Positions 16,868 through 27,347 are shown, numbered from the stretch's first letter. The stretch: 64,000 bases of DNA from an uncultured Eubacteriales bacterium (GCA_934444485.1 CAKSCN010000001.1:1-64000); one strand, 5' to 3'. Program-made: numbers and translations. The notes: generated from the sequence alone by a model not told the origin.

Positions 16868-19276
16868 TCAGCCTCTGAGGGTTACGCCGAAATCTTTTTC
16901 GAGACCGGCGAGAATTTTACCGACCGTGCTGTCGGCGTCGGTATCGGAGAGAGTGCGATCCTTAGCACGGAGCGTAAGGCTGTACGCCATGCTCTTCTTG
17001 CCGAAGCCGAGACGGTCGCTCTTGAATACGTCGAATACCTTTACGGATTCGAGTACGCTTCCGCCGTACTTCTTGATAGCCGCCGCAAGAGTGCCTGCTT
17101 CGAGCGCGTCGTCGCAGACGAACGCAAGGTCACGTGTCGTTGCCGGGAACTTCGGAAGAGATGTATACTGCTTCTCGGTTCTTCTGTCGGCAAAGAGCTT
17201 GTCAACGTCGATCTCGGCCGCATATACGGTCACGTCAAAGTCGAAGTTCTCCGCTACCTTCGGATGAATCTGTCCGAGTATCGCTATGACGTCGTCGCCC
17301 TTCTTTATGACCGCACATCTGCCCGGATGGTAAGACGGATCGTCCTTGAGCGCCGTTACCGTGTAGTCGGAGTCGGAAACGTCAATGCCGGCTATTGCAA
17401 ATACGTTCTCGCAAAGTCCCTTGAGACTGTAGAAATCACCCTTGCCGTAGGTCGTGATGACCGTCGTCATCTTCTCGTTCGCAAGCTTGTTGCCCTCTTC
17501 CTTGCGGTACACCTTCGCCATCTCGAACACCGCCGCCTCGGACGCACGCTGACGTCTGTTGAATGAAAGCACCTCGAGTACATTCGCAAGAGCGGTCGTT
17601 CTCATTATGCTCGTGTCCTCGCCGAGAGGATTGGAGATAACTATCGAGTCACGGAGCGCACTGTCGGGAGCGAGTCTTATCTTGTCGTATGCCTTGGGGC
17701 TGATGAACGAGTATGTCTGTATCTCGTAAAGTCCCTTGTCAACAAGCATTCCGGCTATCTTTGCAAGGAACTTCTGCTTGTCGTTTCTGCCGCCGTTTAC
17801 CGCCTCGCCCTTGAAACGGGTAGCTTCTATCTTGTTGTAACCCCATATTCTCGCCACCTCTTCGGCAATGTCGGGCATCTCAACTATGTCCGCTCTGAAC
17901 GACGGAGGAATAAGCTTGCCGTCACGGTACTCTATCGAAAGAGCCGCAAGCGTATCGAGCATAAAGCTCTCGGGGATGTCCGTGCCGAGGAATGCGTTTA
18001 TCTTCGCCGCATCGAACGGTATCTCGGGGATCTCTCTCTTGGTCGGATATACGTCTATCTCGCCGTCAACGACCGTGCCGCATCCGAGAAGCTCGACAAG
18101 CTCGCACGCACGCTCAAGCGCCGGAAGCGTGTTCTCTGCGTCAAGTCCCTTTTCGTATCTGCCGCTTGCCTCGGTTCTGAGTCCCAGGTCTCTTGCGGTG
18201 ATTCTGACGGACGGTCCGGAGAACGCCGCAGACTCGAAAATAACGGTCGTCGTGCCGTCCGTAATCTCGCTGTTTTCACCGCCCATGACGCCGGCAACCG
18301 CAACCGGTCTCTCACCGTCGGCGATAACCATCATGCGCTCCTCGAGGTTTCTTTCAACGCCGTCGAGAGTCACTATCTTCTCGCCCTTTGCGGCGTTTCT
18401 TACTATAATCTTGCCGCTCTTCAGAAACTCCTTGTCGAAAGCGTGCATCGGCTGACCGTACTCAAGGCATACAAAGTTCGTGATGTCAACGATGTTGTTT
18501 ATCGGACGAACGCCGCTTGCCCAAAGTCTCTCACGGAGCCACAGAGGCGACGATCCTACCTTTACGTTCTTGACCGCACGGGAGGTGTATCTGTAGCACG
18601 TGTCGGGAACCTTTATCTCGACGTCGATGTAGTTCTTTATGTTGTCTCCGTCGCCGGAACCCTTGACGACCGGCTTGTGAGGCGTGAAGGTCTTGCCGTA
18701 GGAAACAGCGCTCTCACGTGCAAGTCCGAGTACCGAAAGGCAGTCGGGGCGGTTGGGGGTAATCTCGAACTCAACGACGGTGTCGTCGTAGCCGCAGACC
18801 TTCTTTATGTCGTCGCCGACCTTGAAATTCTGACCCTCGTCCTTTATGAGCCAGATACCGTCCTCGGCGGCATACGGAAACTCATGCTTCGAGAGACCAA
18901 GCTCTCCGAGAGAGCAGAGCATACCGTTTGACGGAAGACCTCTGAGCTTGCCCGCCTTTATCTTCGTGCCGTCGGGGAGAAGAGAGTTGTGGAGAGCCGC
19001 CGGAACATATTCTCCGGGCTTTACGTTCTGTGCGCCGGTGATTATCTGCACAGGCTCGCCCTTGCCCACGTCTACCTGACAAATGAGCAGATGGTCGCTG
19101 TCGGGGTGCTTCTCAACGCTTATGAGCTTGCCAACAACGACGTTTTCGATTTTGTCCGAGAGAACCTCGAAGCCCTCAACCTTGGAGCCTGTGTCGGTCA
19201 TTCTGTCGGAATATTCCTTTGGTGTTACATTTTCAAGCTTTACGTAATCCGAAAGCCATTTAAGTGATAAATTCAT
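16868..19276 (-). CDS. pheT: Phenylalanine-tRNA ligase beta subunit
   Basis: Large subunit of the alpha2/beta2 phenylalanyl-tRNA synthetase. The 802 residues match bacterial length. Domains in order: N-terminal domain with the EMAP-like tRNA-binding OB fold (about 40-150, EKHPDSDHLLICQVDVG), B3/B4 editing domain (about 210-390), B5 domain (about 400-470), catalytic-like core (to about 690), and the C-terminal anticodon-binding FDX-ACB domain (about 705-802, SLPKFPATTRDLAFV). GGAGGTAGTATAATT precedes the ATG. It is separated from pheS by yitT and a 366-bp repeat-rich gap, so it may need its own promoter. Confidence 0.97.
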   Translation of the reverse strand: MNLSLKWLSDYVKLENVTPKEYSDRMTDTGSKVEGFEVLSDKIENVVVGKLISVEKHPDSDHLLICQVDVGKGEPVQIITGAQNVKPGEYVPAALHNSLLPDGTKIKAGKLRGLPSNGMLCSLGELGLSKHEFPYAAEDGIWLIKDEGQNFKVGDDIKKVCGYDDTVVEFEITPNRPDCLSVLGLARESAVSYGKTFTPHKPVVKGSGDGDNIKNYIDVEIKVPDTCYRYTSRAVKNVKVGSSPLWLRERLWASGVRPINNIVDITNFVCLEYGQPMHAFDKEFLKSGKIIVRNAAKGEKIVTLDGVERNLEERMMVIADGERPVAVAGVMGGENSEITDGTTTVIFESAAFSGPSVRITARDLGLRTEASGRYEKGLDAENTLPALERACELVELLGCGTVVDGEIDVYPTKREIPEIPFDAAKINAFLGTDIPESFMLDTLAALSIEYRDGKLIPPSFRADIVEMPDIAEEVARIWGYNKIEATRFKGEAVNGGRNDKQKFLAKIAGMLVDKGLYEIQTYSFISPKAYDKIRLAPDSALRDSIVISNPLGEDTSIMRTTALANVLEVLSFNRRQRASEAAVFEMAKVYRKEEGNKLANEKMTTVITTYGKGDFYSLKGLCENVFAIAGIDVSDSDYTVTALKDDPSYHPGRCAVIKKGDDVIAILGQIHPKVAENFDFDVTVYAAEIDVDKLFADRRTEKQYTSLPKFPATTRDLAFVCDDALEAGTLAAAIKKYGGSVLESVKVFDVFKSDRLGFGKKSMAYSLTLRAKDRTLSDTDADSTVGKILAGLEKDFGVTLRG

Positions 19277-19642
19277 AATTATACTACCTCCATAAAATGA
19301 AGAATTGAAAATTGAGAATGGAGAATGGGGAATTAACGCTGAAAAGCTTCGCCTTTAATAATTGACAATTGACAATTGAGAATTGACAATTAATATGGAA
19401 AAGCTTCGCTGATTTGTCAAAGCCAACAGAGTTGACGAGGTCAAATCGAGAGGAAATGTTCGCTTCCTATTGTGCGTTTGTGCTTGATTGAATGGTGCAA
19501 ACTTTTAGGCGGTGCGGTGACTTGCCGTTCGGGACATACGGCGATTTTAAACCACTGATAAAACGCATTTTCTCTCGGGTTGATGAAGTCACCGGGAGTT
19601 AAACTCAGTAATTGTCAATTGTCAATTGTCAATCGTCAAACG
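19277..19642. repeat. Repeat-filled gap between yitT and pheT
   Basis: No gene is visible. Holds AATTGACAATTGACAATTGAG-type runs at 19360-19392 and 19605-19640, an AATTGAGAATGGAGAATGG run at 19302-19330, and a diverged fragment of the composite element (GAGTTGACgagGTCAAATCGAGAGG, about 19430-19455). No convincing terminator or pheT promoter was found. Confidence 0.55.
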
Positions 19643-20557
19643 TCACGGCATTTCCCTGAAACCTTTTCCCACGATATCGCTTGTATTTGAGATGAGAACG
19701 AACGAATGAGGGTCGTTTTTCTTCACGACGCCTTTAAGCATTGCCGCCTGCTGACGGTTGACCGCAGTGAGAATGAGCGTCTTTTCCTCTCCCGAGAAGC
19801 CGCCGTTTACTTTCCACGACGTCAGTCCCCTGTGGAGATTCACTCTGATGAAGTTCTCCGTCTCGTCGGGATTTGAGGTCACGATGATAAAATACTTCGA
19901 GCGGTTTATGCTGTCGATAACCGAATCGACGATGAAGGTCTTGGCAAGAAGTCCGAGAGTCGAGAAGAGTCCCGTGCGGATGCCGAAGATGAAGTATACG
20001 CCGATTACAACCGCAACGTCCGCCGCGAAAAGAGCAGAACCGACGTCGATTTTAAACGCCTTTTTCAGAAGCATTGCGACGATGTCCGTGCCGCCGGTCG
20101 AACCCTTGAAATTGAAGAGTATCGCCGAGCCTATCGCCGGCAGAAGCACGGCAAAGCAAAGCTCGAGAAGCGGTTCGTCCGTAAGCGGTGCGGAAAGCGG
20201 AACAAGAGCCTCGAAAACAGATAACAGAGCCGACATCAAAAGACTGCAATACACAGTCCTCAGACCGAAGCTTTTTCCGAGTACGGCAAAGCCGACGATA
20301 AGAAGTGCGATATTGCACACCGACACGAACTGCGACGGCGATATGAACGGCACAAGGTGTCCCACAATGACCGAGATGCCGGAGAGTCCGCCGGTGGCGA
20401 AGTTGTTCGGATACTTGAAAAAGTATATTCCGACCGTAACCGCAAACGTGCCGAGAGTCAAGAGAAGATACTCCGTGATTTTTGACACGGGACGTCTCGC
20501 TCCGTTGGGAAAGACTCTTCTCTCCCGGTTTTCCTCATACGGATTTTCGTTTGTCAT
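19643..20557 (-). CDS. YitT family membrane protein
   Basis: 304 residues. Five to six membrane segments lie at about 28-215 (typical phrases FATGGLSGISVI and NFKGSTGGTDIVAMLLKK), followed by a cytoplasmic DUF2179 domain (about 225-300, SKYFIIVTSNPDE, GLTSWKVNGGFSGEEKTLI). The transported substrate of this family is not known. The ATG is 12 bp after the pheS stop with GGTGAG before it, so it is probably co-transcribed from the T-box-controlled pheS promoter. This position between pheS and pheT is unusual. Confidence 0.88.
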   Translation of the reverse strand: MTNENPYEENRERRVFPNGARRPVSKITEYLLLTLGTFAVTVGIYFFKYPNNFATGGLSGISVIVGHLVPFISPSQFVSVCNIALLIVGFAVLGKSFGLRTVYCSLLMSALLSVFEALVPLSAPLTDEPLLELCFAVLLPAIGSAILFNFKGSTGGTDIVAMLLKKAFKIDVGSALFAADVAVVIGVYFIFGIRTGLFSTLGLLAKTFIVDSVIDSINRSKYFIIVTSNPDETENFIRVNLHRGLTSWKVNGGFSGEEKTLILTAVNRQQAAMLKGVVKKNDPHSFVLISNTSDIVGKGFREMP

Positions 20558-20569
20558 ACCGGCTCACCG

Positions 20570-21589
20570 TCAAAACTGCGACAGGAAGCGGATGTCGTTT
20601 TCGTAGAGAAGTCTCATGTCGTCGATGTTGTACTTTCTCATGACGATTCTCTCGATGCCCATGCCGAACGCAAAGCCGGAGTAAACGTCGGGATCAATGT
20701 TGCAGCGGCGAAGCACGTTCGGGTGAACCATACCTGCGCCGAGAATTTCAATCCAGCCCTCGCCCTTGCAGAGACGGCAGCCCTTTCCGCCGCATACAAA
20801 GCACGAAACGTCAACCTCTGCGGACGGCTCGGTGAACGGGAAGTGGTGCGGACGGAAACGGATTCTCGTACCGTCGCCGAACATCTTCTCGGCAAACATT
20901 TCGAGTGTTCCTCTGAGGTCGCCCATCGTTATACCCTTGTCAACAACAAGACCCTCGACCTGGTGGAACATAGGCGAATGGGTTGCGTCAACGGCGTCGG
21001 AGCGGTAAACTCTGCCGGGGGAAATTATTCTTATCGGAGGACGCTGAGCCTCCATTACGTGTATCTGAACGCTCGAGGTCTGTGTGCGGAGCGTTACCTC
21101 AGGGTTGATGTAGAAGGTGTCCTGCGTGTCTCTTGCCGGGTGGTTCGGAGGAATGTTGAGCGCTTCAAAGTTGTAGTAGTCGTACTCAACCTCGGGACCG
21201 TCGGCGATGGTGAAGCCCATGCCGGTGAAGATATCCTCAATCTCGGCGGAAATCTTGCTTATCGGGTGCGCGCGTCCTATGGGAGTCTCGGTCGAGGGGA
21301 GAGTGACGTCGATTCTTTCCTTTTCAATCTTCGCCTGCTCCTCTTTTTCCTTGATGAGTGCGGAGACCTTATCGACCGCTTCCTCAATGTTTCCTCTTAT
21401 TTCGTTTGCAAGCTGACCGATAATCGGACGTTCCTCTGCGGTGAGCTGACCCATGGAACGGAGCGCCGTTGCAAGCTCGCTCTTTTTGCCGAGGTACTTG
21501 ACCTTGAGTGCGTCAAGCTCGGACGAATCCTTTGCGGCATTTATAAGTCCGAGAGCGTCGGCTTTGATTTTTTCAAGTTTTTCTCTCAT
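20570..21589 (-). CDS. pheS: Phenylalanine-tRNA ligase alpha subunit
   Basis: Catalytic subunit that activates phenylalanine and charges tRNA-Phe. 339 residues, usual length. An N-terminal coiled-coil (about 1-90) is followed by the class II core: [19 protein letters not shown], the motif 2 region [14 protein letters not shown], and motif 3 with [21 protein letters not shown] lies before the ATG at 21589. A T-box leader directly upstream should induce the gene when uncharged tRNA-Phe builds up. Confidence 0.98.
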   Translation of the reverse strand: MREKLEKIKADALGLINAAKDSSELDALKVKYLGKKSELATALRSMGQLTAEERPIIGQLANEIRGNIEEAVDKVSALIKEKEEQAKIEKERIDVTLPSTETPIGRAHPISKISAEIEDIFTGMGFTIADGPEVEYDYYNFEALNIPPNHPARDTQDTFYINPEVTLRTQTSSVQIHVMEAQRPPIRIISPGRVYRSDAVDATHSPMFHQVEGLVVDKGITMGDLRGTLEMFAEKMFGDGTRIRFRPHHFPFTEPSAEVDVSCFVCGGKGCRLCKGEGWIEILGAGMVHPNVLRRCNIDPDVYSGFAFGMGIERIVMRKYNIDDMRLLYENDIRFLSQF

Positions 21590-21690
21590 GTTTATGACCT
21601 TTCCTTTCCTTTATTTGCATTTTACGGTATTTGTGTATTGCCGCCGTTTTGCTTTTTGACATCGGTGAAGTGTCGGAGAGTGTGCAGAGC

Positions 21691-21950
21691 ATAAAAAAAG
21701 CCCGACAGAAAAAACTCTGCCGGGACGGAAATTTCCGCGGTACCACCCTGCTTCCGACGTGACGGACAATTTCCCCACATCGGCACTTCGGACCGTAACG
21801 AGGTCTGACGGCGGAGTCTCCCCCGCACCGCTCGAAAGCGAAAACGCAAGCGTCACCGGTGCAAAGCCGCTTTCAGCAGGTTACGGCTCTCTCTGTCTGC
21901 ACTTTTTGCAACGCCGCACTCTTTGTCACTGCGGCATACTTCTTCTTATA
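21691..21950 (-). promoter_or_regulatory. T-box leader (tRNA-Phe-sensing) of pheS
   Basis: On the minus strand the T-box AGGGTGGTACCGCGG lies at 21735-21749. A terminator follows: CCCGgCAGA / TCTGtCGGG arms (21701-21724) with a T-run at 21692-21699. A long stem I region containing AGAGAGAGCC and the CTGAAAGCGG apical part lies at about 21840-21940. I could not fix the specifier loop with certainty; UUC/UUU is expected because pheS follows. A TATACT -10 box is at 21960-21965. Confidence 0.92.
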
Positions 21951-22170
21951 CACACTGTCAGTATACCATGCGTTTGTGAATATATCTACACATATTTGAA
22001 AAGATATCGCAATTGAATAATGGCGTGAAAGGGCGGAATGTGTGCGCTGTTTGATAAAAAACGGCAAAATGCGGCGCAAACTGTAATTATGCACATTTTG
22101 AAGCCGACATTGTGATATTTTTAATACAAATTGCCGTCTTTCGATGATATAATGATACTGACGGCGGTGC

Positions 22171-22992
22171 TTATCTGTCGGCTCCCCTCTGAAACTTTTT
22201 CGGACTGCTTCCGACTCTCTCCCGGAAAGTTCGTATAAAGTGACTTTCTTCGGCAAATCCGCATTTGTGAGCCGTTTCGATTACTGTAGCGCCGCTTGTC
22301 AGCATTTTCATGGCGTTGGTTATTCTCACGTCGAGAATATGCTGCTTCACGGTCTTTCCGATGACCGACTTGAAGTCGTCGCCGAGCTTTGTTCTGTTGA
22401 CGTAGAACCTCTTCGACAGATCCTCTATTTTCAGCTCGCCGGCATAGTTTTCCGATATATAGCTAAGTATCTCTCCTATATATCCGAGGCTGTTCCCGTT
22501 CGATTCGTTTGAACCGAGAGGAATGCGTTCGCCGTAAAAGCGTGCCGCAAGGTCAACGAGAAACGCAAAATGGCGTTCGTATTCCTCGGGACGGCTTCCG
22601 TTCTCAGGGTAAAGGCGCAGAACGGGAAGTACGGCTTCTCCGACCTTGCCCGTAAGCGGAAGAAGGGCAAGATTTTCCTTAAATATTCCGCACCTTTCAA
22701 AGACGCCCGGAATGTATTTTTCGACATATGCGTCGTTGAAATGGTACTTATACCTTTCGTAATTCACTCCGTTTTTTGCCGTGAGCTTGTGAAAACTGCA
22801 CGGAGCATGGAATATAACGCAGGGACCGTCTATGTCCGCAGACACTCCGCCGCCTATCACGGAGAGCACTCCCGAAACGACGAAGCTCATTTCAAAACAG
22901 CGGTGAAAGTGCATATTGCCCTGAAATCCGTCGCTTTCGCAATGTGCGGCGTTAAGGTCTTCCTTTATGTAGTCGTAAAAAATCCTGTCCAT
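22171..22992 (-). CDS. AraC-family transcriptional regulator
   Basis: 273 residues. An N-terminal cupin sensing domain (about 20-130; HFHRCFEMSFVVSG, CVIFHAPCSFHKL) is followed by a C-terminal double helix-turn-helix (about 175-270; YAGELKIEDLSKRFYVNRTKLGDDFK, VIETAHKCGFAEESHFIRTFRERVGSSPKKFQ). The ATG at 22992 is preferred over ATGs further upstream because GGGGTGAG precedes it and a TTTACT-17-TACAAT promoter would overlap the earlier ones. It is divergent from the secreted GH2 gene, so it probably senses a sugar and controls that enzyme (inference). Confidence 0.88.
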   Translation of the reverse strand: MDRIFYDYIKEDLNAAHCESDGFQGNMHFHRCFEMSFVVSGVLSVIGGGVSADIDGPCVIFHAPCSFHKLTAKNGVNYERYKYHFNDAYVEKYIPGVFERCGIFKENLALLPLTGKVGEAVLPVLRLYPENGSRPEEYERHFAFLVDLAARFYGERIPLGSNESNGNSLGYIGEILSYISENYAGELKIEDLSKRFYVNRTKLGDDFKSVIGKTVKQHILDVRITNAMKMLTSGATVIETAHKCGFAEESHFIRTFRERVGSSPKKFQRGADR

Positions 22993-23105
22993 ATTCTCAC
23001 CCCATTCGTACTTATACATTGTATCACGTTTTGCGGCAAAAGTAAATACCGTTTTTGTCAATAATATCGAGATTTATATGCAAATTCAACATTCGGAGGT
23101 ACAAA

Positions 23106-26100
23106 ATGAAACTCAAAACACTTGCAAAGCTCACGCTTACGGTTCTTGCGGCGGCGGCTCTGTGCCTTGCTGTCAGCGCGAAGGAGCCTGTTTCGGTCGG
23201 CAAGCCGGTCACGGTATCGTCGTTTCAATCGGGGAACATTGCGGCGAATATAAACGACGGCGACGACGACACACGCTGGTGTGCGTCCGGCTCGGTCTAT
23301 CCGCAGGAGATTGTTATCGACCTTGAGGGTTGGTACGACTTATCCGACGCCGACATTTACTTTCACCGTCCCGACTGGGACAAAGACCGTCACTACAGCT
23401 TCAAGCTTTTCGGGAGCTCGGACGGCGAAAGCTACTCTCTCCTTGACGGCGGCGACTTCTCCGCAAACGAGAGCACCGAACGCAGACTCGTCTTCACCCT
23501 CACCGGCACGGCACGCTACGTGAAGCTTGAAATGTATTCGTGCAGCTCGTCAAGCGGTTGGGCGAGTGTGAGTGAGATGACGCTTTACGGCACACCTGCG
23601 GCGAACAGCGGCATAACGGTGGCGGAAGCAGAGACGCTTCCCGGAGTTACGGTCGATTTCGGCACGCCGTTTTCATCGCTTTCTCTCCCCGAAAAAGCCT
23701 CCGTCAAGCTCTCGAACGGAGCAATTCTCGAAGCCGGGCTTTCGTGGGATTCGTCGGAATACGACCCCGAAAAATCGGGCGAGCAGGTTCTCACGGCGAC
23801 CTTCACGGGACTTCCGGCAGGCGTGGCAGCGGGCGGAATATCGGTGACGAAAAAAGTCTCTGTCAGAAGCAGTGACTACAAGCCGCCGGTCTCGGTGCGC
23901 GAGAAGCTTCCGATAAACGACGGCTGGAAATTTCACGACGGCAACGTTTCATCGGCGGCAAGCGCAATCTTCGACGACTCCGACTGGGAGTCGGTCACTC
24001 TTCCGCACACAAACGACGCTTACAGCGGACTCGGAGATAAGGAGTTCGTAAGAGGTACAGACTGGTACAGAAAGGTTCTCTTTGTCCCCGAGGAAAAGTA
24101 CGCCGGCAGAGTATATCTCGAATTTGACGCCGCATATTCGGCGACGACCGTTTACGTCAACGGCACTCAGGCAGGCGACACTCATTACGGCGGCTACAAT
24201 CGCTTCAGATACGACATAACCGACGCCGTCAATTTCGGTGCGGACAATATCATAGCGGTAAAGGTTGACAGCAATCTCAATTCCGTCCCTCCCGTCTCCG
24301 GAGACTTCACGAAGTTCGGCGGAATTACGGGCGACGTTTACGTTATATACACAAATCCCATCCATGCGGAGCTTCTCGATTACGGTTCTCCCGGAGTGTT
24401 CTTCACTCCCGAAAGAATCGGTGAGACCGACAGCTGGAGGCTATCCGTGACCTCCGATATCGTAAACGACGGAAATGAGGAAAAGACGCTCACCGTCAAA
24501 ACCGTGCTTCGGGACGTATCCTCGTTCGACCCCATTCCCGGCATACCCGAGAGCCTCACGCCTTTTGACGAAAGCACGATGTTCGGCGACCGTATTTACG
24601 CCGAGTCAGAGAAGGCTCTCACAGTTGCGCCCGGCAAAAAGGCGGCGTTTTCCGATGTTCTCGATGTCTCCTCACCGAGACTCTGGGACGGCATAAACGA
24701 CCCGTTCAGGTATGAGGCGGTTCTCGAAATATACGACGGAGACACGCTTATCGACAGCGTTGAGCAGAAGATAGGCTTCCGATACTTTTCGGTTGACCCC
24801 GACGAGGGATTTTTCCTCAACGGCAAAAAGTACCCTCTCAGAGGCGTGGGATATCACGAGGACTACATCGGCGCCGGAAGCGCCATGACCGACGAAATGT
24901 GGGACGAATCCTTTGCAATGGTATATGAGCTTGGTGCGACCGTCTCGAGACTCGTTCACTATCCGCACGACGAATATTCGTATGAGCTTTGCGACAGGTA
25001 CGGTATCGTCGTATGGACGGAGCTTTCACAGATAAGCTGGCTCGACGAAAACGACGCAAAGTATTTTGAGCGCACGCCGGAATCTCTGAAGGAGCTTATC
25101 CGTCAGCAGAAAAACCGCCCGTCGTTGTGCTTCTGGGGAATACAGAACGAGGTCGGTGTCGGTAAAAATGCGCCGTGGAGCGATGCGACCGACGACTTCA
25201 TGAACAGCCTCGTTGCCCTTGCGAAAAGCGAAGACCCGACAAGACTCACCGTTCAGGCGTCCTGCAACTGGGATATCTGCGGCAAGGAGTGGCTTACCGA
25301 CCTTATTGCGATAAACACCTACCCCCTCTGGTACAGTAACGGCAATCTCGGCGACATAGTTGACAGCTATATCAAAAACAACCTCAACAATCCCTTGTAC
25401 CCCCACTGGAACGGCAAGCCCGTCGGCGTATCGGAGTACGGTGCAGGCTCGAGCATTTTCCACCACTCCGACTTCCCGACCGCACCCGTACCGAGCGGAA
25501 AGTTCCATCCCGAGGAATGGGCAAGCGTCGCTCACGAATCGGCGATACACGAGATAAACAAGCGTGACAATCTCTGGATGACCGCAATCTGGTGTATGTT
25601 TGACTTCGCCTCAAACGGTCGAAACGAGGGGGACTCTGCCGGTATAAACGACAAGGGCCTTGTCACACGTGACCGCAAGACGAAGAAGGACGCTTTCTAC
25701 CTCTACAAGGCAAACTGGATGTCTGCGGAGCGTGACCCGTTCGTGTACATCACCTCACGCCGCATGACCGAGAGAGAGGTCGCCTCGAACACGATAACCG
25801 TCTACTCGAATATGCAGTCGGTCGAGCTTTTCAGAAACGGCGTAAGTCTCGGAGAAATGACCTCGGTCGGCGACGGTATCTTCAGAACGGAAAACGTTTC
25901 ATACGGAGAAATAGGCGACGAAACGACGCTTACCGCAAAGTGCGGCGACGTGACCGACAGCATATCCTTCACACGAAAGGCAAGCTCAAGTCTCGAGTTT
26001 GACGTAGTCGCCGACGGCATATACATAAATGAAAACGACGGCACTATCCTTTTCTCGCAGAACACAAACGCCGAGAATGTTTCCGACTGCTTCCATACAA

Positions 26101-27194
26101 ATTACAACGCCGTGTTCTCGGTTATCGACACCGACCATGCGACGACCGTCGAAAGCGGACTTATAAAGCCCGGAATGATACTCCGAATAACCGCCGAGGA
26201 CGGAAAGGCAAGCCGTGATTACAATGTCATCGCAACGAGCATAGCAAGAGGAAAGCCTGCGACGGCGTCGTCCGAATCCGGTAATAACCGTGCCTCGGGT
26301 GCGGTTGACGGAGTTATAAGCAGCGACTCCGGCTTCAAGTGGGACGGTTCGTCCGCAGCACCCGATTTTCCGTCGGCGTGGCTCATGATCGACCTCGAAA
26401 AGGAATACACCCTCACCAAAACCAAGATTTACTTCTTCCCCGGGTGGGGCGGCACGAGAGCGTACAAGTACAACATATACGTCGGAACGACAAAGGACAG
26501 CCTTGAAAAGGTTGTTGACCGCACGCAGAACACCGAGATAGGAGAAATCGACGACCTTCTCGGCAACATCAAGGGTCGCTATGTCAAGATTGAGATAATA
26601 ACCAACAGCGACTACGAAAGCGGCAACTCATCAGCGCTTCCGAGCATACTCGAAGCCGAGATAAACGGCTACAATCTCCTGTCCGACACGGCGGTATTCG
26701 ACCACGAGCTAAAGACCGTCACCATACCGGCAGGCGAGGTAATGCCGTCGGAGCTTCTTTCGCAGATAAAGGTTGACGGCAACGCACTTCTGAGCATCGA
26801 AGCGCCGGCATACTACCTCATGGCGGGCGACAAGCTCATCGTGACCGACTACGCCGGCGGCAGGACGGTTTACACCGTGCGCTTCTCCGAGGGCAAGACC
26901 TACGTCCGTGCAGACTCTGTTTCCGACATCGACGCCGCAGACAAGGACAAGGTTGTGTACGTTGTGAAGAAGTCCGACGCCGACCTTTGCAGGTACCTCA
27001 CCGACGGCGGCTTCACGCTCGCATACCTAGGCGACGCCGACACTGACGGCACTCTCGACGCAGAGGATTTGCGTGCGTATCTGCGTGCGCTCTGCGGAGC
27101 CGGGACTCTCGACGTGACTCTCTGCGACATCGACGGCGACGGCAGAGTGGGGCTTTCGGACCTCCGCGCGCTCGCAAAAATGCTCGAAGACTGA
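23106..27194 (+). CDS. Secreted multidomain GH2 beta-galactosidase-like enzyme with dockerin
   Basis: 1362 residues. Signal peptide (about 1-25); discoidin/CBM32-like domain (about 30-165); Big_4-like domain (about 180-250); GH2 sugar-binding and Ig domains (about 270-560); GH2 barrel (about 570-860) with acid/base Glu682 in WGIQNEV and nucleophile Glu777 in GVSEYGAG; GH2 C-terminal Ig; second discoidin domain (about 1045-1190); a linker; and a C-terminal dockerin with DADTDGTLD and DIDGDGRVG loops. The dockerin implies docking to a cohesin scaffold, perhaps those at 48.6-53.2 kb. ATG 23106 has CGGAGG 7 bp upstream; the frame is open earlier. Exact glycan unknown. Confidence 0.92.
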   Translation: MKLKTLAKLTLTVLAAAALCLAVSAKEPVSVGKPVTVSSFQSGNIAANINDGDDDTRWCASGSVYPQEIVIDLEGWYDLSDADIYFHRPDWDKDRHYSFKLFGSSDGESYSLLDGGDFSANESTERRLVFTLTGTARYVKLEMYSCSSSSGWASVSEMTLYGTPAANSGITVAEAETLPGVTVDFGTPFSSLSLPEKASVKLSNGAILEAGLSWDSSEYDPEKSGEQVLTATFTGLPAGVAAGGISVTKKVSVRSSDYKPPVSVREKLPINDGWKFHDGNVSSAASAIFDDSDWESVTLPHTNDAYSGLGDKEFVRGTDWYRKVLFVPEEKYAGRVYLEFDAAYSATTVYVNGTQAGDTHYGGYNRFRYDITDAVNFGADNIIAVKVDSNLNSVPPVSGDFTKFGGITGDVYVIYTNPIHAELLDYGSPGVFFTPERIGETDSWRLSVTSDIVNDGNEEKTLTVKTVLRDVSSFDPIPGIPESLTPFDESTMFGDRIYAESEKALTVAPGKKAAFSDVLDVSSPRLWDGINDPFRYEAVLEIYDGDTLIDSVEQKIGFRYFSVDPDEGFFLNGKKYPLRGVGYHEDYIGAGSAMTDEMWDESFAMVYELGATVSRLVHYPHDEYSYELCDRYGIVVWTELSQISWLDENDAKYFERTPESLKELIRQQKNRPSLCFWGIQNEVGVGKNAPWSDATDDFMNSLVALAKSEDPTRLTVQASCNWDICGKEWLTDLIAINTYPLWYSNGNLGDIVDSYIKNNLNNPLYPHWNGKPVGVSEYGAGSSIFHHSDFPTAPVPSGKFHPEEWASVAHESAIHEINKRDNLWMTAIWCMFDFASNGRNEGDSAGINDKGLVTRDRKTKKDAFYLYKANWMSAERDPFVYITSRRMTEREVASNTITVYSNMQSVELFRNGVSLGEMTSVGDGIFRTENVSYGEIGDETTLTAKCGDVTDSISFTRKASSSLEFDVVADGIYINENDGTILFSQNTNAENVSDCFHTNYNAVFSVIDTDHATTVESGLIKPGMILRITAEDGKASRDYNVIATSIARGKPATASSESGNNRASGAVDGVISSDSGFKWDGSSAAPDFPSAWLMIDLEKEYTLTKTKIYFFPGWGGTRAYKYNIYVGTTKDSLEKVVDRTQNTEIGEIDDLLGNIKGRYVKIEIITNSDYESGNSSALPSILEAEINGYNLLSDTAVFDHELKTVTIPAGEVMPSELLSQIKVDGNALLSIEAPAYYLMAGDKLIVTDYAGGRTVYTVRFSEGKTYVRADSVSDIDAADKDKVVYVVKKSDADLCRYLTDGGFTLAYLGDADTDGTLDAEDLRAYLRALCGAGTLDVTLCDIDGDGRVGLSDLRALAKMLED

Positions 27195-27239
27195 ATGCGT
27201 ACACGCATGCGCACACGAATGCGTAAACGCATAATAAAT

Positions 27240-27273
27240 GCGCACCTCAAAAACGGGGTGCGCTGTTCTTTTA
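27240..27273 (+). terminator. Terminator of the GH2 gene
   Basis: GCGCACC (27240-27246) pairs with GGGTGCGC (27256-27263), then TGTTCTTTTATTT. A near copy of this hairpin is at 57028-57060. Confidence 0.85.
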
Positions 27274-27347
27274 TTTGTGCGTATTCCGTGAAGTGCGGAA
27301 AGCCCGCCGCCGCAAAGCCTCGTGATAAAGTGCCTCGGCACGCTTCT

